Below, one piece after another: positions 36,535 to 47,867 of a stretch of 64,000 nt of DNA. The stretch's first letter is position 1. Every line of letters begins with the position of its first letter. The DNA comes from Atkinsonella hypoxylon. Its lineage: Eukaryota; Ascomycota; Sordariomycetes; Hypocreales; Clavicipitaceae. The notes beneath the pieces were generated by a model. The model ran no database searches and was not told the DNA's origin. It saw only the letters and a list, made by a program, of their open reading frames with translations. Both the position numbers and the translations under genes were made by a program. The DNA lies in the NCBI GenBank assembly GCA_000729835.1, contig JFHB01000066.1:62001-126000 (forward strand), written 5' to 3'.

Positions 36535-37233
36535 TGTTAAAAATAAGCTACCCTGTATAGCCTATTTTTATGCCTTCTAGTTGCTCTATCACGTGACCCT
36601 CATTAGGTCTTGTTACGTTGATTTTTGGTAGAGATATTGCTGTTACTAGATGCAAAACATCTAGAATCGACTAAGGCAAAGTTACCTAACCTATAGTTAA
36701 CTTTAACTGCGATTTTCTCTACAACTAGCAATAGTAGAAATTTAAGAAGTATACTATTTAAAAGCTAAGAATTAGGGCTATTTAATAGTATAATTGTTAG
36801 ATAGAGTTGCTTATAAGGGTTGCTTATTATTAGTAGAATTTATTAAATTGTGCATATAGGCGTCTTGTTTATATAGCTGTAAGTTGATTTTTTTGTTTTT
36901 ATATAGTAAATCTTTTTACGGAAATTATAAAGTAGCTTATAAGCCCCTTCTAGCAACTACAGCCCGCCAATATAGTTAGAGAGTCTATAAGGGACTAGAA
37001 AGATTTAAGATCCTACCCTTACTAACTTATTCGTTACAGCGCTCTTAATATAAAGATACCACTATTACAGTTATCTATTGCCTCTACGTGATCTAGTACT
37101 ATACACTACAGCTTGATTTAGGCCGCTGCTGCTTCCACTACGTGATAATTGCTAGGAGCAATTACAGGTGCTAAATCTAAGAGACCACTACCCTCTTAGA
37201 TATCTAGTCCTGTAATCCCTATTATTTTCAATA
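36535..37233 (+). repeat. Copia-A3 3' LTR
   Basis: 699 bp, full length, from tgttaaaaataagctacc to attttcaata. Preceded by gag instead of a polypurine tract; followed by TSD gctcc. Confidence 0.92.
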
Positions 37234-37238
37234 GCTCC

Positions 37239-37388
37239 TAAGGGGATAGACCTACCTCTAAATATATAGTATAGAGGTATAAAGAGGCTTTTAGTTCCTT
37301 CTCTCTTTCTCCTTTCCTCTCTATAATTATAGTTCTTATTATAGACGCTAGTTAGCAGCAGCTACTAGGTTAGTCTATTATATACTAT
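37239..37388 (+). repeat. Gypsy-B copy 2, 5' LTR, right part
   Basis: Resumes after the Copia-A3 TSD with taaggggatagacc and runs through a pyrimidine-rich ccttctctctttctcctttcc tract. The LTR end is uncertain; ctataatt near 37384 is the best candidate for the mutated CCATAACA terminus. Confidence 0.55.
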
Positions 37389-40300
37389 AATTATTCTATA
37401 GATAGAACACTAGTAAGAACAATATTGTTTAGTTATAGCAATAAAGGCCTAGCTAGTTAGCTTAAGCACTCTTTTAACCCCTATAGAGAGGTAGGGAAAA
37501 ATATAGTAAGAATTAGCTAAGAAGCAGCAGAAATTACAGCGCTTTATAAATTAGTTAAGAGCTAATCTCTATAGATAAAGAAACTATAATGCTTTATAAT
37601 AGACTATATATAGAAAGAGAAGCAGCTTTAAGCTGCAGTAGGCTAGCAGCTAGAGGAACTTAAACAGAAGCCTCTACCTATAGTAAACCCTTATAATAGA
37701 AATAAATAGAGCTTTTAGGCCTAGTAAATAGCAATTACCTAAAAGCTTTAAGCTAATAGCGTCTTTATAGGTATAATATAGAACTAATAGTACTACTTAT
37801 ACTAAAGCTTATTGCCTAAGGTTCAGCAGAGAGTAACTGCTTATTATAAGGTAGGTAAAGTAAGGGAATATAATATATAGAGGTTCCTTAATTACTTAGA
37901 ATTAGTCTTTATAGATTTTTATTAATAGAACTAAGCCCTAATTAAGCTTAATTAGCTTTAATAGAGTAATAATAAGTAGTTTATAGAATTCTATATTTAT
38001 TTTAAGAAGAAAATTATACTTATAAAAGGGGCTAACTAGAATAATAGCGTAAAGTTAGCTAAGTTATAAATAGCGCTTAATAAGAAAATAAGGGATTATA
38101 GTGTAAAGAGAGATATTCTCTATTATAACTACCTTTAGGCAGTAGAGTACTACTACAGTATTACGCTAAACCTTAAGTTATATTGCATTAAGGAATAATA
38201 CTAGCTAAAATATAGCCTTAGCTCTAAAGAGCTCTAGAATAGTAACACTAAAATAACTAAAGTTAATACTATAGAAACTTAATAGAGATAGAAAGAGAGT
38301 GTAAAGAAATCTAGAGTAAAATAACTAAATAAGAATACTTTATAAGTAAAGTAAGTATTTAAGGCTAAACTTAAAAAACACTGCTAAAAGAGGTAATACC
38401 TTTAGTGTAAGTTGTTTTAACACTATATTTAAGGATATAAATAGCAACTAGTAGAATATAAGCTAAAGTTAACTAGTGTATAAGCAGCAGCAATAGATAA
38501 TATATAGAAGAAGAACTCTAATAAGTTAAGAAAAAGCTTACCTTTAGCCTTAAGCTTAGTATAGAGGTAAAGGTAATATAAATAATATAATAACCTCTAC
38601 TTAATAAGCAGCTAAAAGAAGAATATAGAGAAATAACTAAGAAAATAAATATATTACTGTTCTTTATCTCTATACTCTTTAACTAACTATTATTTTACAA
38701 TATATAGATAAATAGTAAGTATAACTGCTTTACTGCAATAAGTAAGAGTTTAGTGTAATACTTTAGCCTAAAGTAAGTTCTATTGCTATATAAAAGAATA
38801 GTGTAAACAGCAGTAAAGGTTAAACAGCAGTTCTATAATAGCTACTAAAGAAGCGCCTTAATTACTTCTTTAGTTTACTTATAGGTAAATATTAACAGCT
38901 AGGTCTTCCTAGTAGTAGCCTATATAATCCTAGGCTTAACCTAAGATTATATCTTTAGAAGCCTATAGTTAGCTTATAATAGAATTATCCTTAACGCTGC
39001 TAGCTAGAGCCTATTAGTAGGTAAGGCTAAGGGCCTTATAATTTAAGCAATAGAAGCTTAAGACATTAAGGACCTAATAAGACTAGTGTTAGTAGCAGTT
39101 TATAGCGCTCTAATAAAATAGAGTAAGAGCTAAGAGGTTGCTATACGTTTTATTGCTATAAGCCTTTAGGAAATTACCTCTATATTATTATTATAAATAT
39201 CCCTAGAAGGCTTTAATCTACTAATACTGCTACTTAAATTAAAGAACTTTTATAATCTTTTTAAAGAAGAGAAGGCCTAAGGCCTTCTACTGTATAGAGA
39301 GAGGCTAAATTACTATATTAGGCTAAAACAGCAGCTAAATAGCTCCTTACTGTTACTGCTGTAGGCTTTACTGTATAATATACTATAGAACTATTTATTA
39401 GAAATTAGAAGGTAGGTAATAAACCTAATAGATAAAGAATAGATCTAAGCTAGCTTCTTCTTAGTAGTAGTATCTATCCTTTTAGCTAAAAAGCTAAGTA
39501 GAGAATAGTAATTCTATATTAATTATTAAGCCCTTAATAAGATTATAGAATAGAACTATTATCTACTTCTTTTAATAAAGGAGACACTTAAGTTATTATT
39601 AAAGGTGCACTAGTTTACTAAACTAAATATATAGTTAGCCTTCTATAGAATCTAGATAGTAGACAGTAAAGAGCACCTTATAGCGTTCTATATCTAGTTT
39701 AGCCTCTTTAAATAGCTAGTTTACCCCTTTAGGTTAATAGAGGCTCTAGCTATATTTTAACAATATATTAATAGTGCGCTAAAAGAGGCCCTTAGAGATT
39801 ATATAACTACTTATTTAAATAACGTTCTTATTTACACTAGAGGTTCTAGGAAAAACTATATATATAAGGTATAAAGGATTCTAGAAAAGTTACAGTTAGT
39901 AGAGCTATACTTAGATCTTAAGAAATACTACTTTACTATAACTAAAGTTAAATACCTTAGCTTTATAGTTATAGCAAAAAGAGAGATACACTTAGATCTA
40001 AAGAAGATTATAGCTATTTAGAAGTAATAAGCTCCTACTAGGTTGTAAGGGGTATAAAGCTTCCTTAGATTTATAAACTTTTACTGCAACTTTATATTAG
40101 ATTTCTTAAACATTATAGAGCCTCTAGTTAACTTAATAAAGAAGGGAGTTTTATTCTAGTAGATAGAGAAATATAAGAGGTTATTTATAAGGCTTAAGGA
40201 GGCCTTTACCTTATACCTAGTCTTAGCCTAGTAGAACCCTAAGAAGAATACAGTAGTAAAGGCTAATTGCTTAGAAGAGGCCCTTAGTAGCTATTTATTC

Positions 40301-40559
40301 TAATATAATAAAGCTAGCGTACTGCAGCCTATAGTATACTATTTAGCTAGGTTATCTCTAGCTTAATGTAACTATACTATTTACAATAAGGAACTTTTAA
40401 TAATAATATCTTACCTTAAAGCTTAAGCAGTAAAGTTATAGAAAGTAGTGTATCCCTTTATAATCCTTATAGACTATAAGAATCTAGAATACTTTATATC
40501 TCTATAAGAGATCTTTAAGCGTTAGGCTAGGTAGGTAGAGCTCCTCTCTCTCTTTAACT
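37389..40559 (+). pseudogene. Gypsy-B copy 2, gag, protease, RT and RNase H remnant
   Basis: Gag-like sequence spans about 37500-38300. The RT occupies about 39450-40000. Its catalytic box reads YLNN (39812-39823), the RIP form of YLDD, followed by VLIYTRGSRK. Next come VELYLDLKKYYFTITKVKYL near 39899 and FLRFINFYCNFI near 40060 (family FLGFANFYR.FI). RNase H follows with ANCLEEALSSYL near 40262 and CNYTIYNKELLIII near 40368, ending YKNLEYFISL near 40478. Copia-C interrupts at 40559. The window start (1-1693) is a second copy of the 38108-39805 part. Confidence 0.85.
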
Positions 40560-41085
40560 TATCAAAAGTAGCTTCAACACCAATGCCAAAAGTGGCCTCA
40601 ACACCAGCGATACCAACATCGCTAGCTTCATGCAACATCAGCTCCAACAGCTGTTACCAGCACGACTACTCCAACAGTAGCACAACAAAGGAACTTAGTT
40701 ACAACAACTAAGTATAGGAAACAAGTAGGTGTAGTGGACCAGGATAGGATACAACAGAGGTTATCTAGTCTATTATCTTTCCTTTGTTATAGGGCTCTAC
40801 ACACACTAATATTAGCCCCTCTTATAGAGGCAGTGCAACGGATCACTTAGTATCTCTTGGAATTCTCTCGCTCTACAAGCTGCAGGATTTTTGGGTATCT
40901 AGCCATCCCCCTTCTTGTTTTTCCTTCTCTTCTTCTCTTTCTTTCTCTCTTAGAATTAGCTATATATAGGCTGCTTCCTCCCTCTTAAGTTAGAGGAATT
41001 AAGCAAGGAATTTACACTCTTCTACACACTAGAAGCTTCTTCATCTTATCTTTCTTCTGTTATCTCTTCTATCTCCTCTTTAATA
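40560..41085 (+). repeat. Copia-C 5' LTR
   Basis: Starts tatcaaaagtagc and ends ctttaata; the unmutated ends are probably TGTCAAAAG...CTTTGACA. A 24 bp direct repeat (caaaagtRgcYtcaacacca, 40563 and 40587) opens the LTR. A TATA-like gctatatatagg lies near 40968-40979. Confidence 0.93.
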
Positions 41086-41098
41086 GTTATAAGCCCGG
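41086..41098 (+). promoter_or_regulatory. Copia-C primer-binding site, initiator tRNA-Met anticodon-loop type
   Basis: gttataagcccgg follows the LTR directly. It shares its core with the Copia-A site although the two families are otherwise unrelated in sequence, which supports a real, conserved priming function. As in Copia-A, the G of ATG is A, either from RIP or from priming by a UAU-anticodon tRNA. Confidence 0.68.
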
Positions 41099-41260
41099 TT
41101 TGCCCTTCTTTAGTATCTTTACCTTTTTAATAACTCTATTATCTTCTTTAGCTCCCTAAAGCTATTTATATTATTCTGTTATTATAGATACCTAGTATCT
41201 TCGATAACACTCTTTTTATTACACAATTACGTGCTTTGCACTATACTACGTAATCTCCAT

Positions 41261-41365
41261 GTTATTAATAACGATAATAAATTTCTCGTTATTAACAACA
41301 ATAATATCTTTTCTTGTTATTAACAACAATAATATTTTTTCCGTTATTTACTACAATAACAACCT
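41261..41365 (+). repeat. 27-28 bp tandem repeat in Copia-C leader
   Basis: Four units beginning gttatt at 41261, 41288, 41316 and 41343, of the form gttattaacaacaataatatctttt. The fourth unit is the most divergent. Confidence 0.8.
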
Positions 41366-41387
41366 CTTTGATATTAATTACGCAATA

Positions 41388-41423
41388 TTAACCCTAACCC
41401 TAACCCTAACCCTAGAGGGTTAG
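41388..41423 (+). repeat. Interstitial telomere-like repeat in Copia-C leader
   Basis: Four uninterrupted taaccc units (41389-41412), then ctaaccct-ag-agggttag, an inverted continuation (41406-41423). TTAGGG/CCCTAA is the usual telomere repeat of filamentous ascomycetes. It lies inside the element, between the primer-binding site and gag, so it is not a chromosome end. Confidence 0.85.
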
Positions 41424-41859
41424 CAGAAGGAGTTAGTTATTAACCCCTTTTTAAAGAGATAACACTTGCAACAATTTAACAACGAGTTAAGCAGTTACGC
41501 TACTAAAAGCGCCTTAATTATCACCACAGATTTTGCTCCAATTTAAAATCCAACTTCTGTTCTAAATTCGTCTTTAAAAATAGAATAATTCCCTTAAATT
41601 AACTTCTTGATTTTCTTTCGGCATTAGTTTTAAATCTAACAGTAAAGTACAACATCAATTTTTGGTCTTAAATTTACACTAACTTTAACAACGAATTCTA
41701 CAGCGAATTTAACTCTAATTATAAAACAGATTTCTATTACGGATTCTTTATTAATTAATCTACTGGATTTTCACTATAGATTCCACTATAGAGCTTAGAT
41801 TAACAGCTTAATACTAACTTTATACAGCAAGAGACTGGAATCGTTAGATTTTAGTTATT

Positions 41860-44800
41860 GAAAAATACGCAATAAACGAAGGAGTTTAGAACTACCTAGA
41901 TCTAGTAGACGACAATAAAGAGGAACTAACTAAGCTATAAGAACTAATACCTAAGGATGTTAACAAAAAGGTTACTGTAGTAGGAGATTTAGATAACTAT
42001 AAATTCTCTATTCTACAGTTCCTCTACACACAATATCGAACAAAGATCTAGGACTACTACAACTAGAAGAAGGCCCTTAACAGCATCTAACAATAGATAG
42101 TTAAAACAGTTAGTAACTACTACGAAACTATTAGCTATAAGCACAATATTGCTAAGTAGATCCTTCTTCTTTAATAACGATTAAAGCTAACATCTTAGGA
42201 CAACAAAAAAGAAATACTTTCTTAATATAAAGCTATATTAAAGAGCCCTTCTAGAACTAAGATAAAGGAATTCGTTACTTCCTACAAGAAGGTACTCTTA
42301 GAAGCACAGTAAATCGATCTTCTAGATACCTACAATCTTTAGCTAACTTTAGACTTCCTTAATGCTGTTTAGCAAATTAACTCTTCCTTTTTAACCTATT
42401 AGCATAATAGAATTAGAGATAAATCAATCTCTAATAAGCCCAATTAGAAGAAAAAGATACTAAATAGCCACTAAATTGCGGATCTTTTTGAAAGCTAAAT
42501 AAAGGCTAACAACAACAGATCCTTTGCTAGCTTCTAGGACTAGAAAACTCCTTCTTCTTTAAAACAGCTAAATCCACTAAATTCGAATTCGAATCCTACA
42601 TACATCTGTAGAAAGCCTTATAAGTATAATAAGTGTTATTACTTAGTGAGCAACAATAGACTAAAAGACTAGAAACCTAACGAGAAGACTATTAAATCTA
42701 TTCAATAAAAACTTAAGAACGATAAGTCTATAAAGAAGGTAATATACACATTAAAAAGAGATAACCTATCTATTAGCAACGATGTTCTTCCTAAGGGATC
42801 CTCTTCTTCTTCTTCCTTAAATCCAGTTATTAGTTCTACCTTTACCAATCTATCTTCTTCTTTCAGCAATTCTAATACCCCTTATCCTCTAAGGGACTTC
42901 TGGATTCTCGATTCTAGCTCTAACATCTATATAACTAATAACCTAGATAGGTTATTGGATTATAAGGAAGCTACTACAACACAACAGATCTTTGCTGGAG
43001 ATTTAAGCCTTCCTATTCTAGGATACAGCTGCGTTCTTGTTAGAACTAACAAAGGACTCTTCTAACTTCAATAGGTTGCCTTTGTTCCTACATTCTACAC
43101 TAATGTAGCAAGCCTGGATAAGCTTCTACAAGCTGGATACAACTAGAATCTAAAGATAGGTTAGGTTACGAAAGACTTAAGCAACCTCTTCTAAACAACA
43201 AGGAACTACAGGTAACTAACTATTAAATTCAACGAAATTAATAACAACGATTAACCTAATAGTTCCTTTTTAACAACTTCTTCAGCTTTAGCAGACCTAT
43301 AGCATTAACGATTAGGGCATCCTAATAAGGAAGCTCTTGAACACCTAGTAGAAGCAACTACAGGAGCTAAGGTCACTAGATTTACGAAAATCGAATGTAA
43401 AGCTTATTCTCTTTTAAAGGCAACTAGGAAAATCAACAGAGAACCTCCTCTAGGCTCTAGTCCTAGGCCCTTCTAGAAAGTCTTTATTAATATCTTTAAG
43501 CTAGAACAAGGATATAACAGTTTTAATTTAGCTCTCCTAATAAAGGATAATTTCATAAAGATAATCACATATTATCCTTTATTTTCTTTAACTTAACAAG
43601 AGTTAGTCTTAAAGCTTAAAGTCTTTAATAACTACATAAAGAGACAATAGCAACTAGATATCTATGTTATCTATTAAGACAACAAAAGAGGTCTTTAATA
43701 AGACTATATAACCTAGATCCAGCAACAAGGAATCGAAGACGAACTAACAGCACTATATACCTTAGCCTAAAACAGTTAAGCTAAAAGATTAGGGGGTATA
43801 ATAGCTACTAAAGCTAGGACCTTACAGCTTTCCTTAAATTTACCTTCTGAATTATAGCCTAAACTCTAGAAAACAGCAACGTTCTTATACAATAGAACCC
43901 CTTAATAAGGTATAGATTGGAAGACCCCTTTTTAGGTATTCTACACTTAGCTTTCCGAAAACAATAAAGATACTAGATATTCTAGCTTCCTTAAACTAGA
44001 TATCTCTTTCCTTAAAGCCTTTAGTTGTAGAGCTTATCCTCTTACAACAGAAGCTCTTAAGAACACAGCTAAATAAGAACTTAAAACTTCACCCTATATA
44101 GAGATTAGTTACCTAGTTAGTTACAATTCCTTGAACATCTTCTGCATCTAGATTCTAACGAAAAACGAGATTAGAAGAGTAAGAGACGTTACTTTTAACG
44201 AATCTTCCTTCTATAACCTACACAAAAAGCAACCTATTTAATAAGAGGTTTAAATACAGCTTCTAGTATACATTAAATCAACCTTTAAATTTAAAGACTT
44301 CTAACTAACTACACTTATAGAAGTGCAGCTTCTACCTATTTTAAACCTAGAAGAATACTAAGACTTTACTTCCTCTATAGAACCCTCTATAGATAAGGAA
44401 CCTCTGCAACAACAGGAACCTTTCTAGTTACTAACACTAAGTCTAGAGCCTTAGTCTCTTCCTTAACAGCTTCTACAACTAACTAACCCTTATAGGTTAG
44501 TAAGACTAGCTACCTATAATTCTTCTAACTTTGCCTTTACTAGTAGCTTCCTACTAGGCATAAAGGAAAGACTTTATTAATGAACTCTTCCCCTTAAACC
44601 TAGGAACTAGAAAGAGCTATAACAACACTAATTTGTTAACGAGTTTAAAGAGGCAGCAACAAAGGAATTTAACGATAACTAGGAAAAGGGAACCTTTTAA
44701 CTAACACTAGTTATAGACCTTCCTACTAGATACAAGCTAATTCCTCTTACCTAGGTCTTTAAGTATAAATTTAATAAGCATAAATACCTTACTTAATTTA

Positions 44801-46206
44801 AAGCTAGAATCTGTGTAAAAGGAGACCTTTAACCTATAAGCTTAAAAGAGACTTATGCAGTAACCCTTGCAGCTAGATCCTTTTGAATCCTTATAGCAAT
44901 TCTAATGAAATTTAACCTTAATTCTATCTAAATAGACGCTGTCTCTGCCTTTACTAATAGTCTTTAAGATAAAACTATTTACATTAATTATCCTAATAGA
45001 TTTAAGAAACTAGAATAGGCTTTATTGCTTCTTAGGGCTCTATATAGCCTAAGGAGGTCCCCCTATCTCTAGTAGAAAGATCTCTCTTTAACTCTTTAAA
45101 AACTACAACTATAGGTAGTTACAGAAGACTCTTGTATTATAATTTTAGATACAGTAGTTATCTTCTACTTTATAGATAATATTGTACTTATCTTCCAATC
45201 TAAAAACAGGGACAAGGCACAAGGAATTGCATAAGGACTTTAAGATAGTTACAAGATAAAGATCTTAGGGGATCTAAAGTGGTTTCTTAGAATTTAAATT
45301 ATCCGCAATTAAAAGCTTTAAAAGACCTAGCTTTTACAAGACTCTTATATAGAGAAAATTGCTAACGAATTCCTCTCTAGAAAGATACCTAAGAAAACCT
45401 ACCTAATTCTAGAACAATAACTCGAAAGGAACTAGCAATAAGCCTCTTCTTAATAGATATACTAGTATTAGAAGCTTGTTGGTTCTATTAACTACCCTTC
45501 CACAATAACAAGGCTAGATATAGCTCTTGCTGTATCTAGACTCTCTAAGTACCTTCAGAATCCCTCTAAATATTACTACAAAGTAGCTGTAGGAGTAGTT
45601 ATCTACCTCTTTCTCACTTAATTTCTCGCTATTCAATTCTCTAATAGCAACCTCTAGCAACAAGAGCTTGTAGTAGCTTCCAATGCTGCTTACGCTAACA
45701 ATAAAGAAACCCGTAAATCGTTATAAGGCTCTTTCTTTAGTCTCTTTAGTGGAGCAATTAGTTAGTAAGCAACTAAGCAACCTATAGTTACAACTTCCTC
45801 CACAGAAGCAGAGCTTCTAGCTCTTTCTACAACGGCAAAAGACTCAATCTCTGTATCTAGGCTTCTTAACCAATTAGGTCTTAAGCTAGATATCAGCAAC
45901 TAACCCCCTGTTATCCAATATAATAACCTTCAGATAATTCGTCTTATAACTCTTGATATTCCTTGAATTAAGACCGCTTTAAAACACGTTAATGTTCACA
46001 ACTGTTAGCTTCAGCAGGCCTATAAAGAAGGCCTCTTCTAGCTCTCTTACACACTAACAGCAGACATAGTTGCTAATAGACTTACTAAAGCTCTTATTAG
46101 TTAGAAATTTATTACCTTCTGTAATTAACTTAGTCTTATAGATGTAGAAAGTCTTGTTAAGCTTAAAGAGCTTAAAGACTCTAAAGAGGAATAGATAGCT
46201 TGTTAA
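41860..46206 (+). pseudogene. Copia-C gag-pol polyprotein remnant
   Basis: The reading region begins upstream of 41900; no start ATG is assured. Gag about 41880-42850 contains a shortened cysteine motif CRKPYKYNKCYYLV (42607-42648, family CLCGKPH.W..C). The protease motif WILDSSSNIYITNN is at 42901-42942 (D-S-G in active enzymes). Integrase: RLGHPNKEALEHL near 43309-43347, then a core to about 43900. RT: ALYSLRRSPYL near 45038, with the catalytic box FIDNIVLIF at 45169-45195 (YVDD type, Asp to Asn). RNase H: TTSSTEAELLALSTTA near 45790-45835 and LTADIVANRLTKAL near 46048-46100 (family MIADGLTKPL). The stop is near 46204. Stops fall at Gln/Trp positions. The polypurine tract follows within 20 bp. 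Confidence 0.92.
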
Positions 46207-46220
46207 CCAACAACCTATCT

Positions 46221-46229
46221 AGGGGGGTA
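46221..46229 (+). promoter_or_regulatory. Copia-C polypurine tract
   Basis: aggggggta immediately before the 3' LTR; a classic plus-strand primer site. Confidence 0.85.
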
Positions 46230-46755
46230 TATTAAAAGTAGCTTCAACACTAATGCCAAAAGTGGCCTTAACACTAGCGATACCAACATCGCTAGCTTTA
46301 TGCAACATCAGCTCTAACAGCTGTTACTAGCACAACTACTCCAACAGTAGCACAACAAAGGAACTTAGTTACAACAACTAAGTGTAGGAAACAAGTAGGT
46401 ATAGTGGACTAGGATAGAATACAACAGAGGTTATCTAGTCTATTATCTTTCCTTTGTTATAGAGCTCTACACACACTAATATTAGCCTCTCTTATAGAGG
46501 CAGTGCAATAGATTACTTAGCATCTCTCGGAATTCTCTCGCTCTACAAGCTGCAGGATTTTCGGGTATCTAGCTATCCCTCTTCTTGTTTTTCCTTCTCT
46601 TCTTCTCTTTCTTCCTCTCTTAGAATTAGCTATATATAGGCCGCTTTCTCCCTCCTAAGTTAGAGGAATCAAGCAAGGAATTCACACTCTTCTACACACT
46701 AGAAGCTTCTTCATCTTATCTTTCTTCTGTTATCTCTTCTATCTCCTCTTTGATA
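46230..46755 (+). repeat. Copia-C 3' LTR
   Basis: 526 bp, equal in length to the 5' LTR, with differences mainly C/T or G/A. Ends ctttgata, followed by TSD taact. Confidence 0.93.
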
Positions 46756-46896
46756 TAACTACTACTTACAATACTGTCTAGAGCTATAAGTAGAGCAACT
46801 AAACGCATTATTACAATAAGAGTAGAATTAAGATAGAGCAACACTGTAAATAGGCTAAGTCCTTTAGCCCCTCTCTATTAGCTGCCTTAGCACTCT
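46756..46896 (+). pseudogene. Gypsy-B copy 2, short bridge between Copia-C and Copia-A4
   Basis: After the TSD taact, actacttacaatactgtcta continues Gypsy-B at the end of RNase H (a YCL..-ADALS-like region read with RIP changes). It stops at actct, where Copia-A4 begins. Confidence 0.7.
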
Positions 46897-47590
46897 TGTT
46901 GAAAATAATAGGGATTACAGAACTAGATAGAAGAGGGTAGTGGTCTCTTATATTTAGCACCTGTAATTGCTCCTAGCAATTATCACGTAGTGGAAGCAGC
47001 AGCGGCCTAAATCAAGCTGTAGTGTATAGTATAGATCACGTAGAGGCAGTAGATAACTATAATAATAGTGGTATCTTATATTGAGAGCGCTATAACGAAT
47101 AAGTAAGAGTAGGATCTTGAATCTTTCTAGTCCCTTATAGACCTACTAACTATATCGGCAGGCTGTAGTTGCTAGAAGGGGCTTATAGGCTACTTTATAA
47201 TTTCCGCAAAAAGATTTACTATATAAAAACAAAAAAATCGACTTACAGCTATACAAACGAGACGCCTATGTGCATAATTTAACAAATTCCACTAATAATA
47301 AGCAACCCTTATAAGCAACTCTATCTAACAATTATACTATTAAATAGCCCTAATTCTTAGCTTTTAAATAGTATACTTCTTAAATTTCTACTATTGCTAG
47401 TTGTAGAGAAAATCGCTGTTAAAGTTAACTATAGGTTAGGCAACTTTGCCCTAGTCAATTCTAGATGTTTTGCATCTAGTAACAGTAATATCTCTACTAA
47501 AAATCAACGTAACAAGACCTAATAAGGGTTACGTGATAGAGCAACTAGTAGGCATAAAAATAGGCTATACAGGGTAGCTTATTTTTAACA
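46897..47590 (-). repeat. Copia-A4 3' LTR
   Basis: On the minus strand it runs tgttaaaaataagc (47590) to attttcaaca (46897). The perfect TGTT...AACA terminus shows the unmutated LTR end. The ATCTAAGAG hairpin of the other copies is disrupted here. Confidence 0.93.
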
Positions 47591-47758
47591 CTCCCTCTAG
47601 AAATGTAAGAAGTAACCAGTTCTATAAGCAACTTAGCTCCTTTAAAGGATATCTAAGTTAGAATCAACCAACGAAATACAGTACTAATAACAGGACTAAA
47701 TAACATAACTAATTCCAGCAATTCCAGGGTAGTTATAGTTGAATATAACTAGTTATTG

Positions 47759-47860
47759 TTGATTGTTTTTGTTGTTTTCGATTTTTAACTGTTTTTCGTT
47801 GCTTTTCGATTTTTCAAGTGTTTTTGTTGCTTTTCGATTTTTCGAGTGTTTTTGTTGCTT
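47759..47860 (-). repeat. Copia-A 3' UTR minisatellite (A4 allele, one extra unit)
   Basis: Two adjacent ttcgatttttcragtgtttttgttgctt units, where A1 has one and A2 carries a shortened form. Confidence 0.75.
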
Positions 47861-47867
47861 TTATAAG

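Larger units (their letters stand above)
33740..37233 (+). mobile_element. Copia-A3, gag-only deletion derivative
   Basis: 3494 bp with LTRs 33740-34432 and 36535-37233 and perfect TSDs gctcc (33735-33739, 37234-37238). It carries the leader and most of gag, but protease, integrase, RT, RNase H, 3' UTR and polypurine tract are absent. The 3' LTR starts at its exact first base (tgttaaaaataagc) directly after the gag codons ...aataataataaagc. Relative to Copia-A2, 27667-32002 (4336 bp) is missing. It could not move without help from a full-length relative. Confidence 0.93.
40560..46755 (+). mobile_element. Copia-C, full-length Ty1/copia retrotransposon, lightly RIP-mutated
   Basis: 6196 bp with equal 526 bp LTRs (40560-41085, 46230-46755) and perfect TSDs taact (40555-40559, 46756-46760). 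It has a primer-binding site, a leader with a telomere-like block, gag-pol and a clean polypurine tract. It keeps far more CpA (caacaa tracts) than the neighbouring elements, so it is younger or was seldom exposed to RIP. Its stops are nearly all at Gln/Trp positions, so it is inactive but well preserved. No sequence match to Copia-A or Copia-D beyond family motifs was noticed. Confidence 0.95.

Noticed and set aside
40560..40830. CpA-rich, better preserved segment as an exon
   Set aside because: It recurs at 46230-46500 as the Copia-C LTR and is flanked by a TSD.
41261..41365. CRISPR array
   Set aside because: Units are contiguous without spacers, and the DNA is clearly fungal retrotransposon leader.
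41388..41423. True chromosome end or telomere fusion
   Set aside because: Only four units, inside a complete retrotransposon with intact TSDs, and the inverted part is in the opposite order to a head-to-head telomere fusion.
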